DNA of 64,000 nucleotides from an uncultured Anaerobiospirillum sp. (GCA_944390115.1 CALXOW010000005.1:28843-92842), one strand, 5' to 3'. Numbered from the stretch's first letter, positions 52,964 through 63,139 are shown. Numbers and translations are program-made. Notes: generated by a model from the sequence alone, not told the origin.

Positions 52964-54337
52964 TCCGTCGTTAACTGCTGGGACTTACTCTAAGTACCTT
53001 AAAGCCGAACTCACACGGCTTCCCATGTCTCATTTTGGGCGCACTGCCCCCAGACCAAGCCTCCATTTTGAGCATAAAGCGCATAGAAATGACTTTGCTG
53101 CCTGGAGACTTCTCTCCTGATCTTGTTTGGGGACTGCGCTAAAACCACGCCTCATGGCTGGTTTTTGCTCATCACCGCAGCGCTGTTCTTGGAGCTCGCA
53201 CCTGGCTTTCGCCAGGTCGCAATCCTTTGCGCTTGAGCTCCAAAACCACGCCTGAGCCTAAAGGCTGCCCTGTGCCTTCGACCTTGGTCTGCCCGAGCTC
53301 ATCAGAGCTTGTTCATACCATGGGTCGTTTAGCGGCAGGGTGCCTTGAGTGCAGTGCCTTGCTTTGGTCAAAGCTTGACCTTACTTGAGGCCAGTACCGG
53401 ATTTTGGTCGCAGTATGGCCTTTTTTAGATCAGTTTTGCCTGGTTTAAGGCGCACTAAGCCTTGCCCTTGGGCCCAGATTGCTCTTTAGCCCTTAAGCAG
53501 GTCGGCACTTGAGGTGCTGGTGTTTTGAGACAATGGAAATCAGGCCAAAAACCTAGTCAATGACAGGATTTTTCAGTCCAGAGCGACAGTTTGGTCGTCT
53601 GGGCTGAGTTTCGGGCACCGAGCTTAGTGGGGGTTAGCTTCACTGTTTAGTGGGGGTTAGCCTCACTTGGCTTGCGGTGCTTGAGCTGCCTGATTTATAG
53701 GTACTATGCCTTGCGGCATATGTAAGTCCGTTACGTCCGTTATTGGCGCGCACTTACCCTTGGACTCGTTAGGTTTCATCGTGGGGGTAGGTGGCGGCGT
53801 ACCGCTTGACCGCGCTTGGTAAGGGCGCGGGCGCGACTTAGCTCTTAGGTAGGGTTAGGTCGTTTTTTGAGCGCAAAAGCATTGGCCCCATGGGCTTACG
53901 CCAATAGGGTGATTTTTTCTTTTGTGCTTTGGGAGTGGTACGCGAACGGAGATGCCTCGGTTTCCGCGCGGGTACAATGACATGCTGGGCCTGCCCTTGA
54001 GGGCTGACTCAGAAGTGCTCCGTGAGAATTGGGAGCGAGCGCGACGTAAGGTTTGCGGCCTTACGCTTGGTTTCCTTTGGTATCAGTTAACTAACGCATC
54101 AGTACGAAGAGTACAAGCTTAGGTACGGGATTAAGCTGCGTTACGTTGCTCCTTTGGTGACCCTGCCCAGTGCTTCTTTTGGTATGTGCACTTCCAGTAA
54201 AGGCGGGCCGCAACATAACAATGCGTTGGGCCGCACAGGCCTCAGTTTCTGGCTGAAATAAAAAACGTTACTTCCTTACTCTTGAATAAACTCGGAGATA
54301 ACGCCGTTTTGTCTTTTCTGTTTGCTTTTTGCGTATC
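52964..54337. other. 1.37-kb gene-free region upstream of the autotransporter
   Basis: No credible gene. Visible are a hairpin ACCTGGC-TTTC-GCCAGGT near 53198-53216, a doubled TTAGTGGGGGTTAGC near 53626-53660, and repeated AAAACCACGCCTNA near 53140-53250. A plus-strand 66-codon frame at 53922-54122 has GGAG touching its internal ATG and no recognised motif. The autotransporter promoter should be near 52970-53100. Confidence 0.5.
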
Positions 54338-54838
54338 TTATTTAGTTTGATATTGACGCTTGTAATCAAAGGCTTGCATATCCCCAAAGCCCTCGTAGTA
54401 AGCGACGCCACAGTGCTTGAACCCAGTTTTTTGCAGCAGCTTAATCATGGCGCTGTTTTTCTCAAAGGTATCAACCCGCAGATAGTCACAGGTCGCTTGG
54501 AGATGGGCAATGATAAACTTACCCGCGCCTTGGCCTGGGATCGTGCCCATGCGGTGAATGACCCGGTACGGCAAGTCGTAGTTCCACTGACCGCTCTTTA
54601 ATTGGTCATAGACCGGCTCGTGGCCGCCTAAGGCCCAAGTGCCTAAGACAGTTTGGTCATCATCAGCTACGCAGACCCAGCCTGTGCCTGCCTTAATGTC
54701 AGCTTTGACGACTTCGATGGTCGGGTAATCCTCACGCCATTGGCTGAAGTTGCCTTCACTGCGCTGACGGGCAATGCCTTGAGTGAAGATCTTCTGGATC
54801 TGAGGTAGGTCGCGCTCCTCGGTACGTCTGATTTTCAA
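54338..54838 (-). CDS. GNAT family N-acetyltransferase
   Basis: The 166-aa protein starts MKIRRTEERDLPQIQKIFTQ and has the GNAT acetyl-CoA motif A in HRMGTIPGQGAGKFIIAHL, then KNSAMIKLLQKTGFKHCGVA near the end. The start codon is TTG at 54838 with GGAG five bases upstream; no ATG fits. Substrate unknown. Confidence 0.85.
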   Translation of the reverse strand: MKIRRTEERDLPQIQKIFTQGIARQRSEGNFSQWREDYPTIEVVKADIKAGTGWVCVADDDQTVLGTWALGGHEPVYDQLKSGQWNYDLPYRVIHRMGTIPGQGAGKFIIAHLQATCDYLRVDTFEKNSAMIKLLQKTGFKHCGVAYYEGFGDMQAFDYKRQYQTK

Positions 54839-55034
54839 TTTTGCTCCAGGAATGAAAAGTCCTCACTACACTGAAGGAGGAGCTCAGTGCATCGGGGCGG
54901 TGGTTCTTATGTGCCCGCTTAGTGGGCAAGCGCCCGCCTCTGAGTTACAAACCAAGTTCGTGCGCGCAGGCGGGCGTTAGCTCGTTGTTGTAGCCGTAGA
55001 AGCTTGCGTGTGCTTGCTCCTGAACCGCGTGATG

Positions 55035-55650
55035 CAGCTGCTGCCATAGTCACACCCAGGTGCGGGCGCTGAGTGCGTATTGCAACTCACCGGCACGCTC
55101 TACCAACACAGTGTACCTGGGCCGCGTTTGCAGCTGCTGGGTGCCAGTCACGCTCAGGTGCGGGCGCTAAGCAGCGCATTTTGTGGTTCACCAGTACGCT
55201 GTGCCGACACGGTACACCCTGGCCACGCTATGCCGCAGCTGTGTGCCAGTCACACTCAGGTGTGGGGGCTGAGCAGCGCACTTTGCAGCTCACCAGTACG
55301 CCGTACCGACACGGTATGCCTGGGCCACGCTATGCAGTCGCTGGGCACCAGTCATACCTTGGTGCGGGCGCTGAGTTGCGCATTTTGCGGTTCACCAGTA
55401 CGCCGTGCCGACACGGTGTGCCTGGGCCACTCTATGCGGCTGTGCGCCTTAGTCACACCCAGGCGCTGCGCAACGCATTTGCGACTCGCCAATACGCTGT
55501 GCCGACACTGGGTGCCATGGCCGCGCTATGCAGTTGCTGTGTGCCCTAGTCACACTCAGGTGAGGACGCTGGGCAGCGCATTTTGTGGCTTAGCGGTAGG
55601 AAGTGCTGACACGGTGTGTTGTGGCCACGCATGGTGTGCACTATTACGGG
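55035..55650. repeat. ~102-bp tandem repeat, about six copies
   Basis: The marker AGTCACACTCAGGTG or a close form recurs at about 55048, 55146, 55248, 55350, 55451 and 55548, mostly 102 bases apart. Each unit also has GAGCAGCGCATTTTG, CACCAGTACGC and GCCGACACGGT. Because 102 is a multiple of three, several frames stay open across the array, but none has a ribosome site. It lies between the GNAT and valS genes. Confidence 0.8.
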
Positions 55651-55711
55651 CGCCCGCACCTTACCACCGTGCGCGGGTACCGCTACTGTGTTTGACTGCG
55701 CACTGATACGC

Positions 55712-55746
55712 GTGCGGCGTACAACTACGGGAGCTGTACGCCGCAC
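55712..55746. terminator. strong hairpin downstream of valS
   Basis: GTGCGGCGTACA at 55712-55723 and TGTACGCCGCAC at 55735-55746 form a perfect 12-pair stem with an 11-base loop. It has no T-run. A smaller CACGGC-CACA-GCCGTG-type hairpin is nearer the valS stop at about 55758-55776. Confidence 0.6.
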
Positions 55747-55791
55747 ATGGCTGCGAACACGGCTGTGGCCGTGCCTGGTTACAGGCGCTTT

Positions 55792-58659
55792 TTAGAGGCG
55801 CTCTAACTCGGCGATCTGAGCCTTGATCTTGGCTAATTGCTCCTTGTTGAGGGCAACTTGAGCCTTAGCACCTTCGATGATCTTGGCTGGAGCCTTGGAG
55901 ACGAAGGCCTCGTTGTTGAGCTTAGCCTCACCACCCTTGATTAAGCCCTCGAGCTTGGTGGCCATGTCGTTTAAGCGCTTTAACTCATCTTCCTTGTTGA
56001 TGAGATCCTTCATCGGGATGAGCACTTCGGCGCTGCCCAGTGGCTTGGAGACGCAAGGTGGTAACTCTTGACCAGGTTCTACGAACTCTGGGACGTCGCA
56101 GTTGGCTAAGAGCTGTAAGTAGTTGGCGTAGTTCTCAACGCACTTGTGCTCAAGCTTGCCTGCGCCACGCAGCATGACATTTAAGGTAAGAGCTGGGGAG
56201 GCCTTCATCTCGGCACGTAAGTTACGGACACAGGTGATGAAGTCCTTGATCCAAGCAATGGCCTCTTCAGCTTGCTCGTCTTGCTCATAGTCTTCGGCCT
56301 TAGGGTAAGGAGCGAGCATAATGGTCTGCTCCTTATTCATGCGGCCTAACATTGGGGCGGTCTGCTGCCAAATGGTCTCAGTAATAAATGGGATTACTGG
56401 GTGAGCCAGGCGTAAGACGGTCTCTAAGACGTTGAGCAGGGTGTAGGCGGTGGCGTTCTTTTGAGCGGCCGTGGCCTTCTCATCCTTTAAGGTGGCCTTG
56501 GTGAACTCCAAGTACCAGTCGCAGTACTCGTTCCAAATGAACTCGTAGAGGGCAACAGCTACTTGGTCGAAGCGGTAAGCATCCATATAGTGCTCGACGC
56601 TGGCGATGGCCTTGCTCAGCTTCGATAAGATGAACTTGTCGGCCAGGCTGAGATCCTCTGGCTTAGGGGGGGTGACCTCACCTTGGACATTCATCAGCAC
56701 AAAGCGCGAGGCATTCCACAGCTTGTTGCAGAAGTTGCGGTAGCCTTCAAGGCGCTTCATATCCCAGTTGATGTCGCGGCCGTTGGAAGCCAGGGCACAC
56801 AGGGTAAATCTGAGTGCATCGGTGCCGTGTGGGGCGATACCGTCCTTGAACTGTTTGCGGGTGCGCTTGGCGATCTTCTCGGCAATCTGCGGTTGCATCA
56901 TGTTCGAGGTGCGCTTGGCCACTAAGTCGTCGGCGCTGATACCGTCGATCATATCGATTGGGTCTAAGACGTTGCCCTTAGACTTCGACATCTTCTGACC
57001 TTCTTCGTCACGAATCAGGCCGGTGACATAGACGGTGTGGAATGGGACTTGGCTGGTGCCATCCTCATTCTTCATGAAGTGCATGGTCATCATGATCATG
57101 CGGGCGACCCAGAAGAAGATGATGTCAAAGCCCGTAACCAGTACGGAGGTTGGGTGATACATCTTCAGGGCGTCAGTATTGTCGGGCCAACCTAAGGTCG
57201 AGAAGGTCCATAAGGCCGAGCTAAACCAGGTGTCTAAGACGTCTGGATCTTGGGTTAAGGTGACGTCAGCACCTAAGTGGTACTTTTGACGGACCTCGTC
57301 CTCATTGCGGGCGACATAGACCTTGCCTTGCTCGTCGTACCAAGCAGGAATGCGGTGACCCCACCACAGCTGGCGCGAAATACACCAGTCTTGCAGGTCG
57401 CGCATCCAGGAATAGTACATATTGGTGTACTGGGCTGGGACGAACTTGATTCGGCCATCTTCAACGGCCTCTAAGGCTTCCTTGCCTAAGACCTGGGCGC
57501 GGACATACCACTGGTCGGTGAGCATTGGCTCAATTGGCACACCACCACGGTCACCAAATGGCTGGGCTAAGGTGTGGTCTTCGATGTGGTCTAACAGACC
57601 TTGAGCCTCTAAGTCCTGTAAGATGACGTCACGGGCCTTGAAGCGATCTAAGCCACGATAAGCCTCAGGGATGAAGTCAGTGGTCTCGGTGGATGGCTCA
57701 CCATTGGAGTTGCAGACCTCAGCGCTCTGACGGACGGCGGCATCTTCAGTGAAGATGTTGACCATTGGCAGGTTGTGACGCTTACCGACCGCATAGTCGT
57801 TGAAGTCGTGAGCTGGGGTGATCTTAACGCAGCCGGTACCAGTCTCCATATTAGCGTGCTCATCGGCGACGATTGGGATGCGACGGCCCACTAATGGCAG
57901 CACTAAGAACTTGCCCACTAAGTCGTTAAAGCGGGTGTCCTCTGGGTTTACGGCAACGGCGGTATCACCTAATAAGGTCTCAGGACGGGTAGTAGCGACT
58001 AAGAGGTAGTCCTTACCTTCCTTCGTCTTTAAGCCATCAGCTAATGGGTAGCGGATGTACCACATCGAGCCCTTAACCTCGCGGTTCTCAACCTCAAGGT
58101 CAGAGATCGCAGTACGCAGCTTTGGATCCCAGTTAACTAAGCGCTTGCCGCGATAGATTAAGTCCTCGTCGTAGAGACGGACAAAGACCTCGAGTACAGC
58201 ACGCGATAAGCCTTCATCCATGGTGAAGCGCTCACGGGTCCAGTCAACCGAGTCGCCTAAGCGGCGCATCTGACGGGTAATAGTGCCGCCGGATTGCTCC
58301 TTCCACTGCCAAATACGGCGGATAAACTCCTCACGACCTAAGTCATGACGGGTTAAGCCTTCTTCGGCTGCTAACTTGCGCTCGACCACCATTTGGGTGG
58401 CGATACCAGCGTGGTCGGTACCACATTGCCATAAGGTGTTGTCACCCTTCATGCGGTGGTAGCGAATTAAGCTGTCCATGATGGTCTGCTGGAAAGCATG
58501 GCCCATGTGCAGCGAACCCGTCACATTAGGTGGTGGCAGGGCAATTGAGAATGCACTCTTGGTGGTGTCGCCATTAGGCTTGAAGAAGCCTTGCTCTTCC
58601 CAATTCTGGTAAATTTTGCTTTCAAAATTTTCCGGTTGGTAGGTCTTATCCATGTCCAT
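55792..58659 (-). CDS. valS: valyl-tRNA synthetase
   Basis: ValS charges tRNA-Val. The 955-aa class I enzyme has the HIGH motif in [14 protein letters not shown], the CP1 editing domain ([20 protein letters not shown]), KMSKS in [20 protein letters not shown] and a C-terminal coiled coil ([14 protein letters not shown]). Length is close to E. coli ValS (951). The start is not certain: ATG 58659, ATG 58653 (aligns with the E. coli start MEKTY) and TTG 58668 are possible. A long cloverleaf-like inverted repeat lies 50 bases upstream. Confidence 0.95.
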   Translation of the reverse strand: MDMDKTYQPENFESKIYQNWEEQGFFKPNGDTTKSAFSIALPPPNVTGSLHMGHAFQQTIMDSLIRYHRMKGDNTLWQCGTDHAGIATQMVVERKLAAEEGLTRHDLGREEFIRRIWQWKEQSGGTITRQMRRLGDSVDWTRERFTMDEGLSRAVLEVFVRLYDEDLIYRGKRLVNWDPKLRTAISDLEVENREVKGSMWYIRYPLADGLKTKEGKDYLLVATTRPETLLGDTAVAVNPEDTRFNDLVGKFLVLPLVGRRIPIVADEHANMETGTGCVKITPAHDFNDYAVGKRHNLPMVNIFTEDAAVRQSAEVCNSNGEPSTETTDFIPEAYRGLDRFKARDVILQDLEAQGLLDHIEDHTLAQPFGDRGGVPIEPMLTDQWYVRAQVLGKEALEAVEDGRIKFVPAQYTNMYYSWMRDLQDWCISRQLWWGHRIPAWYDEQGKVYVARNEDEVRQKYHLGADVTLTQDPDVLDTWFSSALWTFSTLGWPDNTDALKMYHPTSVLVTGFDIIFFWVARMIMMTMHFMKNEDGTSQVPFHTVYVTGLIRDEEGQKMSKSKGNVLDPIDMIDGISADDLVAKRTSNMMQPQIAEKIAKRTRKQFKDGIAPHGTDALRFTLCALASNGRDINWDMKRLEGYRNFCNKLWNASRFVLMNVQGEVTPPKPEDLSLADKFILSKLSKAIASVEHYMDAYRFDQVAVALYEFIWNEYCDWYLEFTKATLKDEKATAAQKNATAYTLLNVLETVLRLAHPVIPFITETIWQQTAPMLGRMNKEQTIMLAPYPKAEDYEQDEQAEEAIAWIKDFITCVRNLRAEMKASPALTLNVMLRGAGKLEHKCVENYANYLQLLANCDVPEFVEPGQELPPCVSKPLGSAEVLIPMKDLINKEDELKRLNDMATKLEGLIKGGEAKLNNEAFVSKAPAKIIEGAKAQVALNKEQLAKIKAQIAELERL

Positions 58660-58708
58660 GAAAGTCAAGAACTCTCGCTCAAAGTGTTAAGGAACGCAGG
58701 CAGCCTGG

Positions 58709-58915
58709 CACGGCGTTTCCTTAGGTGTGCTATGCCCAATTAAGCAAGAGAGGGGGCAGGTGCTAAAACCTGAGAGCAGACCACAGCGCTTGCTTAAAGC
58801 GCTCTTGTCAGCAGGTTTTATTGCCTGCCATTCTGTCAGCTCTTACCTCAGACTCTTACCTGAGCTGCTTTAACTCTACCGACTTAATTGGGCATAGCGT
58901 GACCTAAGCGCCGTG
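58709..58915. repeat. 207-nt cloverleaf-like inverted repeat upstream of valS
   Basis: The outer arms are 58709-58744 and 58883-58915, with a perfect 16-base core (GCTATGCCCAATTAAG) and outer CACGGCG and CTTAGGT blocks that also match. Inside are two further stems. Stem 1 pairs 58755-58772 with 58812-58829 (GGCAGG and TAAAACCTG) and has an AGCGCTT/AAGCGCT tip. Stem 2 pairs CAGCTC at 58837-58842 with GAGCTG at 58862-58867. The whole folds as a three-way junction. It could be a valS leader RNA or a small palindromic mobile element. Confidence 0.85.
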
Positions 58916-59011
58916 ATGGGCCTAGCTCTGCTAAGTAGCAAGTGATTTTACCTTAATTTTCCCGATAGACATGGCCTATTTTGCGCTTTGGGGGCGTCAC
59001 TGCCCCGCTTT

Positions 59012-59167
59012 GGCCCGCACTTTACGCTGGTAGGCCTGACACTTTACGCTGGCTGGGGCGGCACTTTTCGTTGGTAGAGCCCGTACTTTAGGTGGCCGGG
59101 GCGGTATTTTGGGCGGCTGGGGCGGTACTTTACAGCGGTTTGGCCCGTACTTTACGGTGGAGCGGCC
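59012..59167. repeat. ~22-bp minisatellite upstream of mltG
   Basis: About seven degenerate units close to GGCCCGTACTTTACGGTGG lie in the gap before mltG. The remaining bases to 59351 include a likely promoter for mltG. Confidence 0.75.
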
Positions 59168-59351
59168 TCAATCAGGGTAAACTAGGCCTTCGTGCTCAGC
59201 ATAAGTTCACAGACTTGAGTGAATTGATTTGACAAGCTGTCGGCGCCCGATTAATTTGAGGCTTTGGCTGTGAAGCCGTCACGGGCGTGTCAGTCCTGTG
59301 TATTAGTTTTAGGGTTTGTTTTTTCTTGGTTGAAGGCCGTGGAGGTAAGGC

Positions 59352-60530
59352 ATGAGTCAGGGCGCATCTCAAGGGCGTAAGCCCCATATTCCACCTGCCC
59401 CCAAGCCGAAAAAGCAGCACAGCATTTGGTTCTACCTCATGCTGGTGGTGCTCTTGGGTCTCTTAGTGTTGGGCGGTGCGGCCTTTAAGGTCTATCGAGA
59501 CTTACAGAGTATCGATACCTTGGTGGTTCCGGCTCAAAGTGAGCCTTATGAGCTCAAGGAAGGCGCGACCTTACAAAGCGTAGTGCGCGACTTAACGGGC
59601 GGGGCGTATCTTCAGCGCGTGGTCAGCCTCTGGGTTAAGCTCCATCACCTAGAGTACCCAGTCATCCAAAAGGGCCCATACCTCATCGATGGCACTAAGA
59701 CCTTGCCCCAGATCTTAGCGGACATGCGTGAGGGCAATATCATCAAGATTAAGCTGCCTACTATCGCCTTAATCGAAGGCATGACCGTCTCGATGGTCGA
59801 GCGCCGTTTATTAGCCCGCACGGAGTTAGTGCAAGATCAGGCCTTAGCGAAGGTCTTTGCGGATCCGCGTGACTTCATCACCTCGGTCTTAACCAAGGAA
59901 AGCGGTGACGATAGCTTACTGCGCGCGATTGGGGGTGCTCACGATAATTTTGAAGGCTTGCTGATGCCTGCCACCTATGAGTATGAGCCGGGTAAGACGC
60001 AAGCCAGTTGGCTACTTGCGCAAGCTTTAACCAAGATGGCCTACTTCATGCGCGAGCAATACTTAGAGCGCGACCAAAGCATCGATAAGGTGGTCTCAAC
60101 CCCATACCAAGTGCTGATTATGGCCTCCTTGGTGGAGCGCGAGAGTTCCTTAGAGGAGGAGCGTACCTTGATCGCCGGTGTCTTCTTAAATCGCCTGCGC
60201 AAGGGCATGATGCTCCAGACTGATCCTGCGGTCATGTATGGCGTATCCCCAGACTTTAGAGGACCACTGTTACGCTCCCAGCTTAAGCGTGACACCCCTT
60301 ATAACACCTATACCCGCGCCGGTTTGCCACCGACCCCAATTGCCATGCCGTCCGAGAGCTCCATTATGGCCGTGCTACATCCGGCCAGCACCAAGGCTCT
60401 GTACTTTGTCGCCAAGGGACCAGATCCTGATGACGGTCACGTCTTCTCGGAGACCTTAGCCCAGCACAATAAAGCGGTCCGTGAGTACCGCCGTGCGGTG
60501 CGCGCCTATAAGAAGAGCCTGGAACAATAG
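59352..60530 (+). CDS. mltG: endolytic murein transglycosylase MltG
   Basis: MltG (YceG) cuts nascent peptidoglycan strands in the inner membrane. The 392-aa protein has a basic, Pro-rich cytoplasmic start, one membrane helix (residues 24-46), a LysM-like region and the YceG domain with the catalytic Glu in SLVERESSLEEERT. Other motifs are LQTDPAVMYG, YNTYTRAGLPPTPIAMP and YFVAKGPDPDDGHVFSETLA. GGAGG precedes the ATG. Followed by tmk and holB as in E. coli. Confidence 0.95.
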   Translation: MSQGASQGRKPHIPPAPKPKKQHSIWFYLMLVVLLGLLVLGGAAFKVYRDLQSIDTLVVPAQSEPYELKEGATLQSVVRDLTGGAYLQRVVSLWVKLHHLEYPVIQKGPYLIDGTKTLPQILADMREGNIIKIKLPTIALIEGMTVSMVERRLLARTELVQDQALAKVFADPRDFITSVLTKESGDDSLLRAIGGAHDNFEGLLMPATYEYEPGKTQASWLLAQALTKMAYFMREQYLERDQSIDKVVSTPYQVLIMASLVERESSLEEERTLIAGVFLNRLRKGMMLQTDPAVMYGVSPDFRGPLLRSQLKRDTPYNTYTRAGLPPTPIAMPSESSIMAVLHPASTKALYFVAKGPDPDDGHVFSETLAQHNKAVREYRRAVRAYKKSLEQ

Positions 60531-60738
60531 CTGATGCGCCATTTAGTACGGGTACGCAGCTACGGTTCGGTAGGGATAACAAACCACAACAAAGCCAGTT
60601 AGAGCGCAAGCACTGGCCGGGTAACGGCAGCGGTCATCAGCAAGGAGACTTCAGTAAGGCTTCTTGCGGGAGCCGCCCGCAGGCAAGTCAGCGGCAATCG
60701 GCCAGGGTAATTGTTGGAGTCGCTGGTAGGGATAAAAG

Positions 60739-60763
60739 CGGGGCAATGAGCTTGCCCCGTTTA
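60739..60763 (+). terminator. hairpin between mltG and tmk
   Basis: CGGGGCAA and TTGCCCCG form a perfect eight-pair stem followed by TTTAG in the 285-base gap. It may reduce read-through into tmk. Confidence 0.65.
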
Positions 60764-60815
60764 GGGGGCTTTGCTAAATTAAGCCGAATTTGAGCTTTGG
60801 CAGGGAGATAGCCTT

Positions 60816-61454
60816 ATGGCGCAGCGCGGTTTCTTTATCACCTTAGAAGGGGGCGAGGGCTCGGGTAAGAGCACCCAAGTCCCAGTAGTCGCGGATTTCT
60901 TTCGTCAGCGCGGCTATGACGTGGTGTGCACGCGTGAGCCGGGCGGCACTAAGCTCGCCGAGCAAATTCGGTCGGTGCTCCTAACTAAGGATCCTGATGA
61001 AGACCTGTGCGATAAGAGCGAGCTGCTCTTAATGTACGCGGCGCGCGCTCAGCTAGTGGAGACGCTGATTAAGCCAAGCTTAGCGCAAGGCAAGGTCGTC
61101 ATCTCCGATCGCTTTGATCTCTCCACGCTTGCCTACCAAGGCGCCGGACGCGGGATTCCCTTAGCGGAAATTGCGGCCTTACGTCAGGTCGCCATCGGTG
61201 ACTTTGCCCCTGACTTGACCTTACTCTTAGATGTCCCAGTGGAAGTAGGCATGGCGCGCATGCGCGCCCGTGGCAAGGCCGATCGCATCGAACAGGCGGG
61301 CACGGCGTTCTTTGAGCGCATTCGCACCGGCTTTAGGGAATATGCCTTAAGCCATCCCGAGCAGGTGGCCCTAATCGATGGCACTCAAGAGCTGGCTCAG
61401 GTCAGCGCTCAGGTTGAGCAGGTGCTCAATGAGCGCCTGGGCGCAAAGCTTTAA
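60816..61454 (+). CDS. tmk: thymidylate kinase
   Basis: Tmk phosphorylates dTMP to dTDP. The 212-aa protein has the P-loop GGEGSGKST near residues 11-19, the DR(Y/F) motif in VISDRFDLSTLAYQGAGRG and the LID region RARGKADRIEQ. GGGAG precedes the ATG. Length is typical; 23 bases before holB. Confidence 0.97.
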   Translation: MAQRGFFITLEGGEGSGKSTQVPVVADFFRQRGYDVVCTREPGGTKLAEQIRSVLLTKDPDEDLCDKSELLLMYAARAQLVETLIKPSLAQGKVVISDRFDLSTLAYQGAGRGIPLAEIAALRQVAIGDFAPDLTLLLDVPVEVGMARMRARGKADRIEQAGTAFFERIRTGFREYALSHPEQVALIDGTQELAQVSAQVEQVLNERLGAKL

Positions 61455-61477
61455 GCGCAAGGAGGTAAAGAAGAAAA

Positions 61478-62656
61478 ATGCTGCATCCTTGGCTTGAGCC
61501 CTATTTTGCGCAATTTGTCGCCGCCTTACGACAAGGCCGCTTACCTAACTCCGTTATCATCTCAGGTGTTGAGGGCTTAGGGGGTAATGAGCTGGCTCTT
61601 GCCATGGCTCAGTACTATTTGTGCCATGACCCCAAGGAGCATGGCCCCTGCGGCGTATGCCGCTCGTGCGCAGCCTTTAAGCGCTTAATGCACCAAGACC
61701 TCAAGGTCGCCTACACCTCCACCGCTGATGAAGCCGATAACGAGCTTGATTTCACCTACGATTGCTCGGGCTTAATTGCCCGCAGTGAGCCCACCGGCGC
61801 GAGCCGTCGCACCATGCGCATTGACACCATGCGTAAGATTACGGACTTCTTAAACGAGTCCCCTGTCTTAGGCGGTCGCGGCAAGGTCGTAATTATCTCA
61901 GGGGCGGAGTCGATGTTAGTTGGAGCGGCCAATGCCATCTTAAAGACCTTTGAGGAGCCAAGCCCTAATAGCCTCATTTTGATGGTGACCAAGAGCTTAG
62001 AGTCGCTCTTACCGACCATCTTATCGCGTGCTACCAAGATGGTACTGCGGGATGTTCCGACCGACCTGGCGCTAGGCTTCCTGCTGAACCCGGCCAACCA
62101 ACAGCCGGTGGTCATTCGACGTGTCGACGATGAAGACGGCTCTGCTTACCTGCAAGAGGCCGAGGAGGCCCGCGCCAAGTGCCCAGGACTTGCGCAGCCC
62201 ATTACCCCGCCGCGTGCGGAGATCGCCTTAGCACTCAATTCCTCCGCGCCGCTGTCGGCCATGCGGATGCTCCTAGACGGCACCGACCTCAAAGCTATTG
62301 CCGTAGTACAGCAGCTCATCAACGCCATTATGGGTGGCGACCGCTTTGGCAATGGGGTCATTCAGGCCTTAAAGGACTTACCTAAGCCGCTGCAAGGACG
62401 ACTCTTCTCCGAGCTCATCTTGGAGATCTTAAAGTACAAGGCCTACGTTGAGGTCAGCCAGCTGCCATTAATCAAGTACGCCGGGCCCAATCCGGAGCAA
62501 ACGGCACAGATCTTAATGCGCCTACAATGCGATCACCTGTTTGATGCCATGGACAAACTGCGCTACATCGAAGATCGCCCACCGCTCATCCCAGCCCGCG
62601 CCCCGCAGGCGATTGTGCGCGCCTGGCTCAAAGCCTTTAGCGCCGACCTCGCCTAA
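61478..62656 (+). CDS. holB: DNA polymerase III delta-prime subunit
   Basis: HolB is the delta-prime subunit of the clamp loader. The 392-aa protein has the family zinc module (CHDPKEHGPCGVCRSCAAFK near residues 50-70), no functional P-loop as expected, and the sensor-like VIISGAESMLVGAANAILKT and LPTILSRATKMVL. A strong AGGAGG precedes the ATG. It is slightly longer than E. coli HolB (334). Confidence 0.93.
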   Translation: MLHPWLEPYFAQFVAALRQGRLPNSVIISGVEGLGGNELALAMAQYYLCHDPKEHGPCGVCRSCAAFKRLMHQDLKVAYTSTADEADNELDFTYDCSGLIARSEPTGASRRTMRIDTMRKITDFLNESPVLGGRGKVVIISGAESMLVGAANAILKTFEEPSPNSLILMVTKSLESLLPTILSRATKMVLRDVPTDLALGFLLNPANQQPVVIRRVDDEDGSAYLQEAEEARAKCPGLAQPITPPRAEIALALNSSAPLSAMRMLLDGTDLKAIAVVQQLINAIMGGDRFGNGVIQALKDLPKPLQGRLFSELILEILKYKAYVEVSQLPLIKYAGPNPEQTAQILMRLQCDHLFDAMDKLRYIEDRPPLIPARAPQAIVRAWLKAFSADLA

Positions 62657-62698
62657 GCCCAGTCACGCTCAGCGCAGACGGCACACTCCGCAGCAAGC

Positions 62699-62733
62699 AG
62701 CCCTCAGCTGCTCAGAGCCACGACCTGAGGGCT
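62699..62733. terminator. hairpin after membrane peptide A
   Basis: AGCCCTCAG at 62699-62707 and CTGAGGGCT at 62725-62733 form a perfect nine-pair stem. It lies one base from the stop of peptide A on the minus strand and between it and the convergent holB. Confidence 0.6.
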
Positions 62734-62734
62734 A

Positions 62735-62800
62735 TCACTTGATCATGTAGGCGAAGGCGCCAAAGATCAGGCAGAACATGAGGAAAACGTAGAGTTCCAT
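62735..62800 (-). CDS. 21-aa membrane peptide A
   Basis: The minus strand encodes 21 residues, MELYVFLMFCLIFGAFAYMI and a final Lys, with GGAGG five bases before the ATG. The sequence is almost entirely one membrane helix, with Glu at position 2 and Lys at the end (N-out/C-in predicted). Peptide D is the same family (MELY...FGAFAYMIK conserved, centre changed), and peptide B is related (MEFF...GFAYLVK). Function unknown. It could be a small subunit of a membrane complex, a regulator peptide or a type I toxin-like peptide. Confidence 0.75.
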   Translation of the reverse strand: MELYVFLMFCLIFGAFAYMIK

Positions 62801-62858
62801 GTGAGCCTCCGTTTAGTTGGCTTGAGGTGGCAGGGGGTGCTGTGCGGCCTGCATGATC

Positions 62859-62924
62859 TTATTTAACGAGATAGGCAAAGCCTAAGCAGATTAACACAAA
62901 GTGCAATATTACAAAAAATTCCAT
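62859..62924 (-). CDS. 21-aa membrane peptide B
   Basis: The peptide is MEFFVILHFVLICLGFAYLV plus Lys. GAGG lies five bases before the ATG. It overlaps in layout with peptide C: C's stop codon lies eight bases before this start, with the ribosome site in between, so the two are probably translated from one message. Same length and charge pattern as A and D. Confidence 0.7.
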   Translation of the reverse strand: MEFFVILHFVLICLGFAYLVK

Positions 62925-62931
62925 TGCTGCC

Positions 62932-63066
62932 TCATTGGCTGGATTTGTTGATATTTGACCTGTTTAATGCAATTGTTGTCGAATGCCACTCATTAAAAAT
63001 GAGATACAATATAACAGGGATGCTTACGCCAATTATGATGGTTGCTATTGCAAGTATTCCGAACAT
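62932..63066 (-). CDS. 44-aa membrane peptide C
   Basis: The ORF starts MFGILAIATIIIGVSIPVIL and ends with a polar tail (FNEWHSTTIALNRSNINKSS). One membrane helix at residues 2-24. The ATG has no clear ribosome site; the in-frame upstream codons (KKKARL) reach a stop without another start. It sits between peptides D and B on the same strand and overlaps B's leader. Confidence 0.5.
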   Translation of the reverse strand: MFGILAIATIIIGVSIPVILYLIFNEWHSTTIALNRSNINKSSQ

Positions 63067-63139
63067 GAGGCGAGCTTTTTTCTTAAAGAGAAAATAATTG
63101 TAATATAATTAAGTTATGTAGAGACAATAAAAACAAAGC

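Noticed and set aside
53922-54122. 66-codon plus-strand frame upstream of the autotransporter
   Set aside because: No usable ribosome spacing, no recognisable motif.
55073-55706. Two overlapping plus-strand open frames of 158 and 208 codons
   Set aside because: Both are open only because the 102-bp repeat has no stops; neither has a ribosome site, and the two frames cannot both be real.
58709-58915. A T-box riboswitch
   Set aside because: No T-box core sequence is seen and T-boxes are mainly in Gram-positive bacteria; only the position before valS is suggestive.
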